Of a stretch of DNA of 45,141 nt, positions 16,370 through 26,631 are shown piece after piece. A program made the position numbers and the translations under genes. The number at the start of each line of letters is the position of its first letter. Position 1 is the stretch's first letter. The notes under the pieces are model-generated. The model had not been told where the DNA came from, made no database searches, and saw only the letters and a program-made list of their open reading frames with translations. This stretch comes from Pantoea eucrina (GTDB lineage: Bacteria > Pseudomonadota > Gammaproteobacteria > Enterobacterales > Enterobacteriaceae): assembly GCF_002095385.1 (NCBI RefSeq), contig NZ_MIPP01000032.1, positions 1 to 45,141 on the forward strand, given 5' to 3'.

Positions 16370-17503
16370 TTAACGGAACAGCTGGAAGCTGCGCGACACC
16401 TCGTAGCCGACGATCGATTGCTTACTGGCCATGGTGTTATAGTAGAGATAGTAGAGCACCATCAGCACGGTTATCGCTACGGCGATGACCTTTCTCAGCT
16501 TTTTGGTTTCCCAGATACAGAGTGAAATCAGCACCGGTTCAACCTGCAGCAGGTAGTTTGCCAGGCGGCCGCCAGAGGCGTAGTCCTGCAGCGCCATACG
16601 CAGGCCACTGCCGATGGCAAACGTAATCGCCAGAATATAGTAAGTGTTAAATTTTGCCGGGTCGGCGTTTCTGATTTTATCACTCAGCAGCATGTAGCTG
16701 AAGATAAAGACAAAGCCAATGTTTTTCAGGTTAGAGAGCGTAAGAATACCCTGCTCCTGGCGCGACTCTGCATCGGCATAGCCCATGGCCCTGTCGCCCA
16801 GTGAACCCAGATGGCTGGAGAGCGCGGAGATCAGTGCTGAGCTTCCCATAAAGGCCAGCGGCAGGCTGATAACGACGATCGCAATCGGCACATATTTGTT
16901 TTTGCGGATAATCATCGCCATCGGAATAAGCAGCGCGACAACGGCCGTTGCGTGGCAGAAAAACGACAGCAGAAATGTGGTCACCATACCCGATTTACTG
17001 CGACGCGACATATGCCAGACAAAGCCGAGCAGAAACGCCGAGCAGAGACCAAAGCGGATCTGGTTCATATCTTTGTTGATAAACAGGTGCGCCGAGTAGA
17101 TGGCCAGCGCGACCAGCGGCAGCGGCGTCAGCTTGCGGAAGTAGTGCGCGTTAACGCATACCGCGATGAAGGCGATAACAAAGATAAAGATGTCAGCATT
17201 GGCCGTAAAAATGCGCGTTGCACCGGCAATCGCATAAATAGCAGGCTCATAGCGAAACTCGACCACGGCGCGCCAGAAGCCCTCGATAATAATTTTATCG
17301 AGAAACTGTGCATAGAAGTCGCGATACTGGAAGTCATCAAGGCCGGTTCCCAGGCCACGGATGCCGCCAAAAGTAAAAAGTACTACAACAGCAATAAAAT
17401 AAAGCCACGTCCTGATATGTGCTGTGTTTTCATTTTTACTTAACATGATTTCGACAATTGCGACAAAAGTCATGCTAAGACTTATGATCCAGTAAATTCC
17501 CAT
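16370..17503 (-). CDS. EpsG-family polysaccharide polymerase-like membrane protein
   Basis: This 377-residue hydrophobic protein with about ten membrane segments has the EpsG/AmsC-type N-terminal pattern FTFGGIRGLGTGLDDFQYRDFY, followed by long helices and DMNQIRFGLCSAFLLGF. Proteins of this family act as polymerase-like factors in exopolysaccharide or O-antigen synthesis at the inner membrane. The ATG at 17503 is preferred to a GTG two codons upstream. No glycosyltransferase or flippase genes are adjacent, so it is separated from a typical capsule cluster. Confidence 0.8.
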   Translation of the reverse strand: MGIYWIISLSMTFVAIVEIMLSKNENTAHIRTWLYFIAVVVLFTFGGIRGLGTGLDDFQYRDFYAQFLDKIIIEGFWRAVVEFRYEPAIYAIAGATRIFTANADIFIFVIAFIAVCVNAHYFRKLTPLPLVALAIYSAHLFINKDMNQIRFGLCSAFLLGFVWHMSRRSKSGMVTTFLLSFFCHATAVVALLIPMAMIIRKNKYVPIAIVVISLPLAFMGSSALISALSSHLGSLGDRAMGYADAESRQEQGILTLSNLKNIGFVFIFSYMLLSDKIRNADPAKFNTYYILAITFAIGSGLRMALQDYASGGRLANYLLQVEPVLISLCIWETKKLRKVIAVAITVLMVLYYLYYNTMASKQSIVGYEVSRSFQLFR

Positions 17504-17762
17504 GGTCACAGATTCTTATAGTTTAAAATGCACTTATAACATAGGGCTATGTTTTGGTAAACATGAGAAAAGTCTAATTTTTCCTGGCCCGGTATTTTAT
17601 CAGATTACTGCCGGGATTATTATTCATCCGCTTTCTGCTATTTTCAAATTCTGCTGCTGATATTTTTCCTTTTCAGAGAGTTGCCGATCCGCAGAGGTAA
17701 AGAAAAGGCCGAGGCTAAAGTGCGTTTGTAACTGTTTTTATTAATAATATGGAGCCAGAAGA

Positions 17763-18679
17763 ATGATCCTTTTTCGCCTGATAAGCGCGTTTTTACTGCT
17801 TTATCTTCCGCTGGCCTTTGCCTCTAAGGAAATTCCTATCTGGCCGGGCGAAAACATAACACAGAATAAATTTATTAATTTCAGTAAAAATCCTGCTGAT
17901 AATAATCGTGCCGTTACGCAGGTTAATTCGCCGGAAATGATTTATGTAGCGCCTGCGGGAAAAAATAATCACACAGCCGTGCTTATCATTCCCGGTGGGG
18001 GATTTTCTTATATTATGAAAGATCTTGAGGGGCTTAATATCGCCACGCTGTTAAGTCGTCAGGGTTATACGTCCTTCGTTCTTCTTTATCGTATGCCGCA
18101 TGACGGCACCACACAGAATCGCCAGGCGGCCTTTGCGGATGCGCAGCGGGCACTTCGGCTTATCCGGCTAATGCCCCGCAATACCATATTGCTGCCGATC
18201 GTATTGGCGTGATGGGTTTTTCTGCAGGGGCTTATCTGGCCGCGAATCTCAGTAACGATCCAGAGGCTGATAACTATCCGGCACAGGATGCGCAGGACAG
18301 CGTCTCAGCCCGTCCCGACTTCACTGCCCTTATCTATCCGGTACTGTCGCTTAAGGATGGCGTAACACATCCGGGCACGCGCGCCGCCATGTACGGCAAA
18401 AACATCAGCCCGCAGACCCTTCTGCAGCAGTCGCAGGAAGCGCGCGTCAGCGATCGTACGCCGCCGACGTTTCTCGTTCACGCGCTGAATGATGGTACGG
18501 CTTCAGCGCAGAATACGCTGCTGATGTTTGCCGCGCTGCGCGAGCATAAAGTGAAAACAGAAATGCACCTGTTCCAGCAGGGCGGGCACGGTTTCGGGAC
18601 CGGACAAAAACTAAAGCTGCCGGTAAGAAACTGGCTGACGCTGTTTCATGACTGGCAGAGCACGCTGACTGACCGGTAA
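17763..18679 (+). pseudogene. secreted alpha/beta-hydrolase esterase (acetyl-xylan-esterase type), frame broken
   Basis: The product begins with a signal peptide (LISAFLLLYLPLAFAS) followed by KEIPIWPGENI, which is typical of esterases of the BD-FAE/acetyl-xylan type. The oxyanion region LIIPGGGFSY, the nucleophile elbow GFSAGA, the acid segment HALNDGT and the catalytic His in GGHGFGTG are all present, but in two frames. Frame changes at about 18166-18167: CCGGCTAATG read as CCGGGCTAATG restores IRANAPQYHIAADRIGVMGFSAGA and one protein of about 305 residues. It is either inactivated or a missed base in a GGG run. A role in deacetylating polysaccharide is a guess from the neighbours. Confidence 0.8.
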
Positions 18680-18722
18680 AAGCCAGAATGCGCGATGAAC
18701 TCTGGCGAGCCGGTCAGCGCTT

Positions 18723-19718
18723 TCAGCTGACCAGCTGTCGCGTATCGATGCGCTTCAGCACCTTTGCCAGCAGCAGGCTGCCCAGCAGCGTGACGCCAAA
18801 CACCCACGGCAAATCGAGCCAGGGGCGTGACATATCGTCATAGTGGTGAGTACGCAGATAGTGAATAAACAGCGCGTGAAAACCATATACCGGCAGCGAA
18901 TAGCGAGAAATGGTCGCCAGCAGCGGCAGCGGCCGCTGGTTCAGGCTGTTTTTAAACAGAACCAGCAGGCTGATGGCCGCGATAAAGACCAGCGGCCCGC
19001 AGTAGAGATACCAGGTGTCGTTGAAGGCGCCGTTGATTTGCAGCAGCTGCTTTGTACCGAGTGCAATACCCAGCACGCAGGCGATAAAAACGCCTCCCGC
19101 CAGCCAGCCGATCCGGCGGCCGCCCGTCTCCATACAGCCGATAGCGCGTCCGAGCAGGGCGTACAACAGGTAGTAGATGCTGTCGCCACTGACATAGAGA
19201 TTGACCGGCAGCCAGCGAAAGGATCCCACTGACTGGCTGACCGTATTCGGGTTTGCCACCACCGCCAGCACCACCACCAGCAGCGCCACATAGCGTTTTT
19301 GTACCGTTTTGACCTGTATCAGCGGCGAAAGCAGGTAGATACCGATAATCGCAAAGAAGAACCACAGATGATAAAACACCGGCTTCTGCAGCAGCTTCAT
19401 GATGGATCGACCTTCGCTGATCGGTGTCAGCCAGGTGATATACGCCAGCGCGACCGCGCTGTAGAACAGCAGGCAAAGCACAATGCGTATCAGATGTCGC
19501 GCCTGCGCGCTGCGCTCGCCAAAAAACAGGTAGCCTGAGATCATAAAGAACAGCGGCACGCAGACGCGGGAGGCGGCGTTCATCAGGTTGGCCACATCCC
19601 AGGTTATGCCGGTGACCGCCATCGGTCCGGTGATATACCAGGTCGTGGTATGGATCACGATCACCATCAGGCAGGCGACCGCACGTAAGTTGTCGATCCA
19701 GCTAATTTTTTGCGGCAT
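18723..19718 (-). CDS. wecH: O-acetyltransferase WecH
   Basis: This 331-residue acyltransferase-3 inner-membrane protein resembles E. coli WecH (YiaH), which O-acetylates enterobacterial common antigen. SWIDNLRAVACLMVIVIHTTTWY, SRVCVPLFFMISGYLFFGERSAQ and LLQKPVFYHLWFFFAIIGIYLLSPLIQVK align directly, and the C-terminus ends RIDTRQLVS. The start at 19718 (MPQKISW) follows GAGGA; the ORF extension to 19769 does not match the family. As in E. coli, it is the neighbour of glyQS, here transcribed divergently. Confidence 0.93.
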   Translation of the reverse strand: MPQKISWIDNLRAVACLMVIVIHTTTWYITGPMAVTGITWDVANLMNAASRVCVPLFFMISGYLFFGERSAQARHLIRIVLCLLFYSAVALAYITWLTPISEGRSIMKLLQKPVFYHLWFFFAIIGIYLLSPLIQVKTVQKRYVALLVVVLAVVANPNTVSQSVGSFRWLPVNLYVSGDSIYYLLYALLGRAIGCMETGGRRIGWLAGGVFIACVLGIALGTKQLLQINGAFNDTWYLYCGPLVFIAAISLLVLFKNSLNQRPLPLLATISRYSLPVYGFHALFIHYLRTHHYDDMSRPWLDLPWVFGVTLLGSLLLAKVLKRIDTRQLVS

Positions 19719-19921
19719 GGGATCCTCGCGTACAGATGGTGCGAGGAAGGGTAGCCGCTGTGCCGCCACTCAACAACATCTGCCGCCGTAATTCAGAGCC
19801 CTCTGTGCGGCAAAAGCGCGCGCGACCCGCACAGCCTCAGGATTTCCGGCTGCACATTGCCCGGTCAAAGGGTATACTGTCGAACTCTTTTTAATTCACC
19901 CGTATCCCGTGCGAATTCAAC

Positions 19922-20833
19922 ATGCAAAAGTTTGATACCAAGACCTTTCAGGGCCTGATCCTGACCTTGCAGGATTACTGGGCGCGCCAGGGCTGCACCA
20001 TTGTCCAGCCGCTGGACATGGAAGTGGGCGCCGGCACCTCACACCCGATGACCTGCCTGCGCGCTATTGGCCCGGAGCCGATGGCCAGCGCCTACGTGCA
20101 GCCTTCACGTCGTCCGACCGACGGACGCTATGGTGAAAACCCCAATCGTCTGCAGCACTACTATCAGTTCCAGGTGGTGATCAAGCCTAACCCGGACAAT
20201 CTTCAGGAGCTCTACCTCGGCTCGCTGAAAGAGCTGGGTATCGATCCCACTATCCACGATATTCGTTTCGTAGAAGATAACTGGGAAAACCCGACGCTGG
20301 GCGCCTGGGGCCTCGGCTGGGAAGTGTGGCTCAACGGTATGGAAGTGACGCAGTTCACCTACTTCCAGCAGGTTGGCGGCCTTGAGTGCAAGCCGGTCAC
20401 GGGTGAGATCACCTATGGCCTGGAGCGTCTGGCGATGTATATCCAGGGCGTGGACAGCGTCTACGATCTGACCTGGAGCGACGGTGCATTTGGCAAAACC
20501 ACCTACGGCGATGTGTTTCATCAGAACGAAGTAGAGCAGTCGACCTATAACTTCGAATATGCCGACGTCGGTTTCCTGTTCAGCTGTTTTGAGCAGTATG
20601 AGAAAGAGGCGCAGCAGCTGCTGGCGCTGGAGAAGCCGCTGCCGCTGCCAGCCTATGAACGCATTCTGAAAGCGGCCCACAGCTTTAACCTGCTCGACGC
20701 GCGCAAGGCGATCTCCGTTACCGAACGCCAGCGCTATATTCTGCGTATTCGCACCCTGACGAAAGCCGTGGCGGAAGCCTACTATGCGTCACGCGAGGCG
20801 CTGGGTTTCCCGATGTGCAACCGTAATAAGTAA
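19922..20833 (+). CDS. glyQ: glycyl-tRNA synthetase alpha subunit
   Basis: GlyQ is the catalytic subunit of the alpha2beta2 glycyl-tRNA synthetase, which charges tRNA-Gly in the cytoplasm. The 303-residue protein equals the E. coli length, with [34 protein letters not shown] at the N-terminus and the class II region [24 protein letters not shown]. It is 9 bp upstream of glyS. A TATACT at 19873-19878 is a likely -10 element, but the matching -35 is weak. Confidence 0.98.
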   Translation: MQKFDTKTFQGLILTLQDYWARQGCTIVQPLDMEVGAGTSHPMTCLRAIGPEPMASAYVQPSRRPTDGRYGENPNRLQHYYQFQVVIKPNPDNLQELYLGSLKELGIDPTIHDIRFVEDNWENPTLGAWGLGWEVWLNGMEVTQFTYFQQVGGLECKPVTGEITYGLERLAMYIQGVDSVYDLTWSDGAFGKTTYGDVFHQNEVEQSTYNFEYADVGFLFSCFEQYEKEAQQLLALEKPLPLPAYERILKAAHSFNLLDARKAISVTERQRYILRIRTLTKAVAEAYYASREALGFPMCNRNK

Positions 20834-20842
20834 GAGGCAGCC

Positions 20843-22912
20843 ATGACCGATAAAACTTTCCTGGTGGAAATTGGCACCGAAGAGTTGCCTCCGAAAGCCC
20901 TGCGCAGCCTGGCGGAAGCTTTTGCTGCACACTTTACTGCCGAGCTGGACAGCGCTGGCCTGACGCACGGCGAAGTCAGCTGGTTTGCTGCTCCGCGCCG
21001 TCTGGCGCTGAAAGTCGCAGCGCTGGCGGCGGCGCAGCCCGATCGCGAGATTGAGAAGCGCGGCCCCGCCGTCGCGGCTGCGTTTGACGCAGCGGGTAAT
21101 CCGACGAAAGCAGCTGAAGGCTGGGCACGCGGCAACGGCATCACGGTCGATCAGGCTGAGCGCCTGAGCACCGATAAAGGCGAATGGCTGGTGCATCGCG
21201 CCGCGGTGAAGGGCGAGCAGGCCAGCGCGCTGCTGCCGGCAATGGTCACTACCGCACTGAGCAAGCTGCCGATTCCAAAACTGATGCGCTGGGGCGCCAG
21301 CGATGTCCAGTTCGTGCGCCCGGTGCATACCGTGACGCTGCTGCTGGGAGAGGAGCTGATCCCGGCCACTATCCTGGGCGTACAGTCAGCGCGCACCATT
21401 CGCGGCCACCGCTTTATGGGCGAGCCGGAGTTTACGCTGGAGCACGCCGATCACTATCCGCAGCAGCTGCTGGCGCGCGGTAAGGTAATGGCTGATTACG
21501 CTGAGCGTAAAGCAAAAATCAAGGCGGATGCGGAAGCGGCTGCACAGCAGCTGGGCGGCGTCGCCGATCTCAGCGACAGCCTGCTGGAAGAGGTTGCTTC
21601 GCTGGTGGAGTGGCCGGTGGTGCTGACCGCAACGTTTGAAGAGAAGTTCCTGGCAGTACCGGCGGAAGCGCTGGTCTATACCATGAAAGGCGATCAGAAA
21701 TATTTTCCGGTCTACAGCCCGGAAGGAAAACTGCTGCCGAACTTCATCTTCGTTACCAACATCGAGTCAGGCGATCCGCAGCAGATCGTGGCCGGTAATG
21801 AAAAAGTTGTGCGTCCCCGTCTGGCGGATGCGGAGTTCTTCTTTAACAGCGATCGTAAAAAGCGTCTGGAAGATAATCTGCCGCGTCTGGAGACGGTGCT
21901 GTTCCAGAAAGAGCTGGGCACGCTGCGTGATAAGACCGACCGCATTCAGGCGCTGGCAGGCTGGATCGCCGCGCAGATTGGTGCAGATGTCAATCACGCG
22001 ACCCGCGCCGGCCTGCTCTCCAAGTGCGACCTGATGACCAACATGGTGTTTGAATTTACCGACACCCAGGGCGTCATGGGTATGCACTACGCCCGTCATG
22101 ACGGGGAAGCGGAAGATGTGGCGGTAGCGCTCAATGAGCAGTATCAGCCGCGCTTTGCTGGCGATGCGCTGCCTTCTAACCCGGTGGCCTGTGCCGTCGC
22201 GATTGCAGATAAAATGGATACGCTGGCGGGCATTTTTGGTATCGGTCAGCATCCGAAAGGCGACAAAGATCCCTTTGCACTGCGCCGCGCCGCGCTGGGC
22301 GTACTGCGTATTATCGTCGAGAAGAATCTGCCGCTCGATCTGCAGAGTCTGACCGAAGAGGCCGTGCGCCTCTACGGCAGCAAGCTGAGCAACGCGAAAG
22401 CGGTTGATGAGGTGATCGACTTCATGCTGGGTCGCTTCCGTACCTGGTATCAGGAAGAGGGTCACAGCGTTGATACCATTCAGGCGGTACTGGCGCGTCG
22501 TCCTACCCGTCCGGCAGATTTCGATGCGCGCATGAAAGCGGTATCGCATTTCCGCACGCTGGAGGCAGCCTCAGCGCTGGCAGCGGCCAACAAGCGCGTG
22601 TCGAACATTCTGGCAAAAGCCAGCGATCCGCTGAACGACAGCGTGCAGGCATCGCTGCTGAAAGAGAACGCGGAGATCCAGCTGGCGACTTTCGTCACCG
22701 CGCTGAGCGACAAGCTGCATCCCTGGTTTACTGAAGGCCGCTATCAGGATGCGCTGGTGGAGCTGGCACAGCTGCGTGAAGCGGTAGATAACTTCTTCGA
22801 CAACGTTATGGTTAACGCAGAAGATGATGCCGTGCGCGTGAATCGTCTGACGCTGCTGGCACAGCTGCGTCAGCTGTTCCTGCAGGTGGCAGATATTTCC
22901 CTGCTGCAGTAA
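20843..22912 (+). CDS. glyS: glycyl-tRNA synthetase beta subunit
   Basis: GlyS is the tRNA-binding subunit of the heterotetrameric glycyl-tRNA synthetase. The 689-residue protein is full length, from [22 protein letters not shown] through [26 protein letters not shown] to a C-terminal anticodon-binding-like region ending [18 protein letters not shown] lies before the ATG and the gene is read with glyQ. An intrinsic terminator follows at once. Confidence 0.98.
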   Translation: MTDKTFLVEIGTEELPPKALRSLAEAFAAHFTAELDSAGLTHGEVSWFAAPRRLALKVAALAAAQPDREIEKRGPAVAAAFDAAGNPTKAAEGWARGNGITVDQAERLSTDKGEWLVHRAAVKGEQASALLPAMVTTALSKLPIPKLMRWGASDVQFVRPVHTVTLLLGEELIPATILGVQSARTIRGHRFMGEPEFTLEHADHYPQQLLARGKVMADYAERKAKIKADAEAAAQQLGGVADLSDSLLEEVASLVEWPVVLTATFEEKFLAVPAEALVYTMKGDQKYFPVYSPEGKLLPNFIFVTNIESGDPQQIVAGNEKVVRPRLADAEFFFNSDRKKRLEDNLPRLETVLFQKELGTLRDKTDRIQALAGWIAAQIGADVNHATRAGLLSKCDLMTNMVFEFTDTQGVMGMHYARHDGEAEDVAVALNEQYQPRFAGDALPSNPVACAVAIADKMDTLAGIFGIGQHPKGDKDPFALRRAALGVLRIIVEKNLPLDLQSLTEEAVRLYGSKLSNAKAVDEVIDFMLGRFRTWYQEEGHSVDTIQAVLARRPTRPADFDARMKAVSHFRTLEAASALAAANKRVSNILAKASDPLNDSVQASLLKENAEIQLATFVTALSDKLHPWFTEGRYQDALVELAQLREAVDNFFDNVMVNAEDDAVRVNRLTLLAQLRQLFLQVADISLLQ

Positions 22913-22934
22913 ACGGCAGCAGGATGCGGTAGCG

Positions 22935-22961
22935 AAAGGGACGAGCAATCGTCCCTTTTTT
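22935..22961 (+). terminator. terminator of glyQS
   Basis: AAAGGGACGA and TCGTCCCTTT pair around a GCAA loop, followed by T-rich sequence. It also lies past the stop of the convergent yibF gene. Confidence 0.9.
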
Positions 22962-22969
22962 ATTGCCGT

Positions 22970-23581
22970 CTAACCTGCCGGCGGCACGGTACGCGCGAAG
23001 CTCTCGCGCTGAAACAGGGTTTCCGCCAGTTTGACCAGCGCCGGGCGGTTTACACACCAGTTCGGCAGCACGCGACGGAAATTCAGATAGCCAATCATGC
23101 AGCCGGTCGCGATATCCGCCAGATTCAGTGTGCCGGTGTTGATCAACTCCGCTTTCGCCGCGGCCGCCTCCAGCGCATCCAGACCGCGCTGGATTTTTTC
23201 ACGGTTGCGCAGCAGCACCTCTTCAGACTGCTGCGCGCCAGGCCGCATCTGTTCCCGCACAATGGTCACCGCCGCGTCGTTAATACCATCAGCCAGCTTT
23301 GCCAGCTGGCGTACCTGCAGCGCGCGCAGCGCATCATCAGGCAGCAGGGCGGGTGCTTCATCACGCAGCTCAATAACCTGAGCAATGACAGAAGAGTCGT
23401 ACCAGGTTAATCCGCGCTCGTCGATCAGAGCCGGTACTTTTCCCAGCGGATTATAGTGGGGCACCTGGCTATCTTCCGCCCAGGGTGTATGGTTTATAAA
23501 CTCAAACACGATGCCCTTTTCCAGCAGAATAACTGAAATTTTGCGCACGAACGGGCTGGTATAACTGCCTATCAGTTTCAT
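22970..23581 (-). CDS. yibF: glutathione S-transferase-like protein YibF
   Basis: This 203-residue soluble protein has an N-terminal thioredoxin-like GST domain ([24 protein letters not shown], with the [11 protein letters not shown] motif) and an all-helical C-terminal domain ending [10 protein letters not shown]. It matches E. coli YibF in length and in [26 protein letters not shown] lies 5 nt before the ATG at 23581. Substrates are not known. Confidence 0.93.
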   Translation of the reverse strand: MKLIGSYTSPFVRKISVILLEKGIVFEFINHTPWAEDSQVPHYNPLGKVPALIDERGLTWYDSSVIAQVIELRDEAPALLPDDALRALQVRQLAKLADGINDAAVTIVREQMRPGAQQSEEVLLRNREKIQRGLDALEAAAAKAELINTGTLNLADIATGCMIGYLNFRRVLPNWCVNRPALVKLAETLFQRESFARTVPPAG

Positions 23582-23629
23582 CAAAGCCTCCGTATAAAAC
23601 GCGGTACGTAGCGGTAACGCCCGGGCCAG

Positions 23630-24556
23630 CTATTCGCCGGGAAACATAAATGGATTCAGGCTACTGCGGGCAAACCCTTCCTGCTCCATGCGCGCATCCA
23701 GCACCAGCGACGCCAGGTCGTCGGCAACAGGCTCTACCGCCGGATCCCGCTCCTGGCAGAGCAGTTTCATATAGGTGCCGCAGTCGCCGCAGCTCTCTGC
23801 ATGAACGGCAGCCTGGTGATTATCGAGCGACCAGAGGTGCAGATCGCGCGTCTGCTCACAGTTGCAGCATCGGTCACTGGCGACGTGCCACTCACTTTCG
23901 CACAGGTTGCAGTGCAGATAGCGTAATCCCTCCTGCGCCACATCCATATGCACCAGGCCGGTAACCGGAACGCTGCCGCAGACCGGGCAGAACTGCCGGT
24001 GATCGCCCTGTTCCGTCCGCACCTTGCCGGGTATCATAGCGGCCATCTGCGCCCAGTACAGCGACAGTGCAGCCCAGACAAAAGGCGACTTATCGCTGCT
24101 GACCCGGCTAAATTCCCCGGCCAGCAGCGCGCTGGCAAGCGTCTCCAGCTCGCTGGCGGACGATTTTTCCAGGTTCTCCAGCACCGCCAGCGCCTGGCCA
24201 CTCATCTCCGGTTTGAGTTCTGCAATCAGTGAATGCAGCAGCTGCTGCCAGTGACGATCGCGCGGATAGTGGCGAATATCAAGCGGCGGCTCATTGCGCT
24301 GCGCGCTTTCTGCAAGGCGCGGACGCAGATCGAGCCGCAGCGGATGGTCATACAGCACAATCTCCTGCGCCTGAGCGATCACTGCAGCAAAGCGCAGATA
24401 GTCACCCAGCGGATTTTTTGCCGCCAGATGGCGCAGGCGTGCAGCGCGACGGCTATAGAGATTTTTCAGCCGGGGAAACAGCAGCGGCGGGATCTGTTCC
24501 GCGGTCTGCGGTTCGCGTGTTTCCGGCTGATTCTGCGGAATAATGCGAATACTCAT
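23630..24556 (-). CDS. fdhE: formate dehydrogenase accessory protein FdhE
   Basis: FdhE is a cytoplasmic iron-binding protein needed for activity of the respiratory formate dehydrogenases. The 308-residue protein starts [12 protein letters not shown] and contains paired cysteine motifs in the C-terminal half: CPVCG, CNLCE, CCNCE and CGDCG. In E. coli fdhE ends the fdoGHI-fdhE operon; here no fdoGHI is present between fdhE and the divergent fdhD. Confidence 0.95.
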   Translation of the reverse strand: MSIRIIPQNQPETREPQTAEQIPPLLFPRLKNLYSRRAARLRHLAAKNPLGDYLRFAAVIAQAQEIVLYDHPLRLDLRPRLAESAQRNEPPLDIRHYPRDRHWQQLLHSLIAELKPEMSGQALAVLENLEKSSASELETLASALLAGEFSRVSSDKSPFVWAALSLYWAQMAAMIPGKVRTEQGDHRQFCPVCGSVPVTGLVHMDVAQEGLRYLHCNLCESEWHVASDRCCNCEQTRDLHLWSLDNHQAAVHAESCGDCGTYMKLLCQERDPAVEPVADDLASLVLDARMEQEGFARSSLNPFMFPGE

Positions 24557-24664
24557 CAGGGAACACCTCTATTTTCTGGCGATAACGCTGCCAACAATGA
24601 AAGCAGCACGACTACGCTGATGATAGCAGCCTGACGCTCAGGCGGCTGGCTGACGGACGATTAA

Positions 24665-24680
24665 CTGCCGGTGACGGCAG
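24665..24680. repeat. inverted repeat in the fdhE-fdhD intergenic region
   Basis: CTGCCG and CGGCAG flank GTGA. The 299-bp divergent spacer (24557-24855) holds this motif and no gene; no clear promoter could be assigned by eye. Confidence 0.35.
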
Positions 24681-24855
24681 CCGGAGGGAGGGACGATTCT
24701 GTGACCGCCGCAGGCCGCGCAGCCAGAGTGCCAGCACATAAGTTGAAGAAAAATTTTTGGCCGACGTTCATGCTCAGCATCTGAACCGGCAGCCGGTATA
24801 GCGTCCAGGCCGTGAGGCCCGCCGCTTTTGATGAGTGCAATAAGAGACAGATAAC

Positions 24856-25680
24856 GTGACAGCAAAACAGCAGGCAGGTGAGCAACCTGTGAAAACGATC
24901 GCTGGCGTAAGCCAGGCTGAAGTGTGGCAGCGCCGGACACCGGAAACGGCCGAAACTGACTGGCTGGCACAGGAGGTGCCGGTAGCGCTGGTCTATAACG
25001 GCATCTCGCATGTGGTCATGATGGCGACGCCTGACAACCTCGAGGCGTTTGCGCTGGGTTTCTCGCTTTCAGAAGGGATTATTGAACAACCGGCTGAGAT
25101 CTATGGCATCGATGTGGTGCCGGGCTGCAACGGCATTGAAGTACAGATTGAGCTCGCCAGCCGCCGGTTTATGGCGTTAAAAGCGCAGCGCCGGGCGATG
25201 GCGGGGCGAACCGGCTGCGGCGTTTGCGGCGTTGAGCAGCTGGATCAGATTGGTAAGCCGCTGCAGCCGCTGCCTTTTACCCAGACGTTTGACCTGGCTC
25301 AGCTGGACAGCGGGCTGGCGCGGCTGCGTGACTATCAGCCGGTGGGCAATCTTACCGGCTGTACGCACGCGGCGGCATGGCTCTCACCCGAGGGATTGCT
25401 GCCGGGCGGCTGTGAAGATGTCGGGCGGCACGTTGCGCTGGATAAGCTGCTGGGGCTGCGCAGTAAGCAGGGATGGCAGCAGGGCGCAGTACTGGTTTCC
25501 AGCCGCGCCAGCTATGAGATGGTGCAGAAGTCCGCCATGTGCGGCGTGGAGATCCTGTTTGCGGTCTCGGCCGCCACCCAGCTGGCAGTAGAGGTTGCGC
25601 AGCGCAGTAATCTGACGCTGGTAGGCTTCAGTAAGCCAGGGCGGGCAACGATCTATACCCACCCGCAGCGGCTGCGCTAG
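24856..25680 (+). CDS. fdhD: formate dehydrogenase sulfurtransferase FdhD
   Basis: FdhD passes sulfur from IscS to the molybdenum cofactor of formate dehydrogenases. The 274-residue protein has the catalytic pair Cys121 and Cys124 in [12 protein letters not shown], the same positions as in E. coli, and conserved [18 protein letters not shown] and [28 protein letters not shown]. The start is a GTG with AAGAGA about 8 nt upstream. It is divergent from fdhE, without the fdo structural genes in between. Confidence 0.95.
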   Translation: MTAKQQAGEQPVKTIAGVSQAEVWQRRTPETAETDWLAQEVPVALVYNGISHVVMMATPDNLEAFALGFSLSEGIIEQPAEIYGIDVVPGCNGIEVQIELASRRFMALKAQRRAMAGRTGCGVCGVEQLDQIGKPLQPLPFTQTFDLAQLDSGLARLRDYQPVGNLTGCTHAAAWLSPEGLLPGGCEDVGRHVALDKLLGLRSKQGWQQGAVLVSSRASYEMVQKSAMCGVEILFAVSAATQLAVEVAQRSNLTLVGFSKPGRATIYTHPQRLR

Positions 25681-25709
25681 CCGGTTCAGGCCGCTGAACC
25701 GCAAATCCT

Positions 25710-25763
25710 TATCATTTCTACGGCATTGATAACCCTTTTATGGATCATGATTTTAACTATAAT
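25710..25763 (+). promoter_or_regulatory. sodA promoter region with Fur-like repeat
   Basis: TATAAT at 25758-25763 is a good -10 element, with a poor -35 (TTTTA region near 25736). Just upstream TTATCA and TGATAA (about 25709-25732) form an inverted repeat resembling a Fur box, and GATCAT/ATGATC flanks the -10. E. coli sodA is Fur-repressed, which makes the same plausible here. Confidence 0.5.
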
Positions 25764-25829
25764 GATCCCACTGCTTACGCGGCACACTGGTAAGGTGATG
25801 CTGCAAAACATTAAATGGAGAGGAAGAAC

Positions 25830-26447
25830 ATGAGTTATTCACTGCCATCCCTGCCGTACGCCTACGACGCACTGGAACCGCACTTCGACAAGCAGACGAT
25901 GGAAATCCATCACACCAAACACCACCAGACCTACGTAAACAACGCTAACGCAGCGCTGGAAGGTACCGAATTCGCCGATCTGCCGGTTGATGAGCTGATT
26001 ACCAAACTGGATCAGCTGCCAGCAGACAAAAAAGGCCCGCTGCGTAACAACGCTGGCGGCCACGCTAACCATAGCCTGTTCTGGAAAGGCCTGAAAACCG
26101 GCACCACGCTGCAGGGCGACCTGAAAGCGGCTATCGAAAAAGATTTCGGTAGCGTTGAGAAATTCCAGGAAGAGTTTGAAAAAGCAGCAGCTACCCGTTT
26201 TGGCTCTGGCTGGGCGTGGCTGGTGAAAAAAGGCGACAAACTGGCTGTGGTTTCAACCGCTAACCAGGATAACCCGCTGATGGGTGACGCGATCGCCGGT
26301 GCGTCTGGCTTCCCAATCATTGGTCTGGATGTGTGGGAGCACGCTTACTATCTGAAGTATCAGAACAAGCGCCCTGACTACATCAAAGCGTTCTGGAACG
26401 TAGTGAACTGGGACGAAGCAGCAGCGCGTTTTGCTTCAGCAAAATAA
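25830..26447 (+). CDS. sodA: manganese superoxide dismutase
   Basis: SodA converts superoxide to hydrogen peroxide and oxygen in the cytoplasm. The 205-residue protein (E. coli 206) has [33 protein letters not shown] and the signature DVWEHAYY, which together supply the three His and one Asp metal ligands. The start at 25830 follows GAGAGGAAG and matches the family N-terminus [20 protein letters not shown]. The coding sequence has a strong preferred-codon style, typical of a highly expressed gene. Confidence 0.98.
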   Translation: MSYSLPSLPYAYDALEPHFDKQTMEIHHTKHHQTYVNNANAALEGTEFADLPVDELITKLDQLPADKKGPLRNNAGGHANHSLFWKGLKTGTTLQGDLKAAIEKDFGSVEKFQEEFEKAAATRFGSGWAWLVKKGDKLAVVSTANQDNPLMGDAIAGASGFPIIGLDVWEHAYYLKYQNKRPDYIKAFWNVVNWDEAAARFASAK

Positions 26448-26466
26448 TCAGCGCTTATTTCTGCGT

Positions 26467-26498
26467 AAAAAACCGGTGCGATGTCGCCGGTTTTTTTT
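26467..26498 (+). terminator. terminator of sodA
   Basis: AACCGG and CCGGTT flank a further paired GCGA/TCGC, followed by eight T. Confidence 0.9.
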
Positions 26499-26631
26499 AT
26501 CTGCGTCACGGCAATCTAAACCCCAGCTAAACAGCAAACCGTTTAGTGCCGGCGGGGTGGGGTCATTAACGAATCGTTGAAGCGGCTGTGCTTAACATTG
26601 CAGCAGGTTTTTTCGAGACGTTAAGCTCCTT

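Noticed and set aside
21712..22549. Long antisense open frames inside glyS
   Set aside because: They are shadows of a high-GC coding gene with no start signals or family matches.
24557..24855. Remnant of fdoG (selenocysteine enzyme) between fdhE and fdhD
   Set aside because: No frame in the 299-bp spacer resembles formate dehydrogenase and no in-frame TGA context was found.
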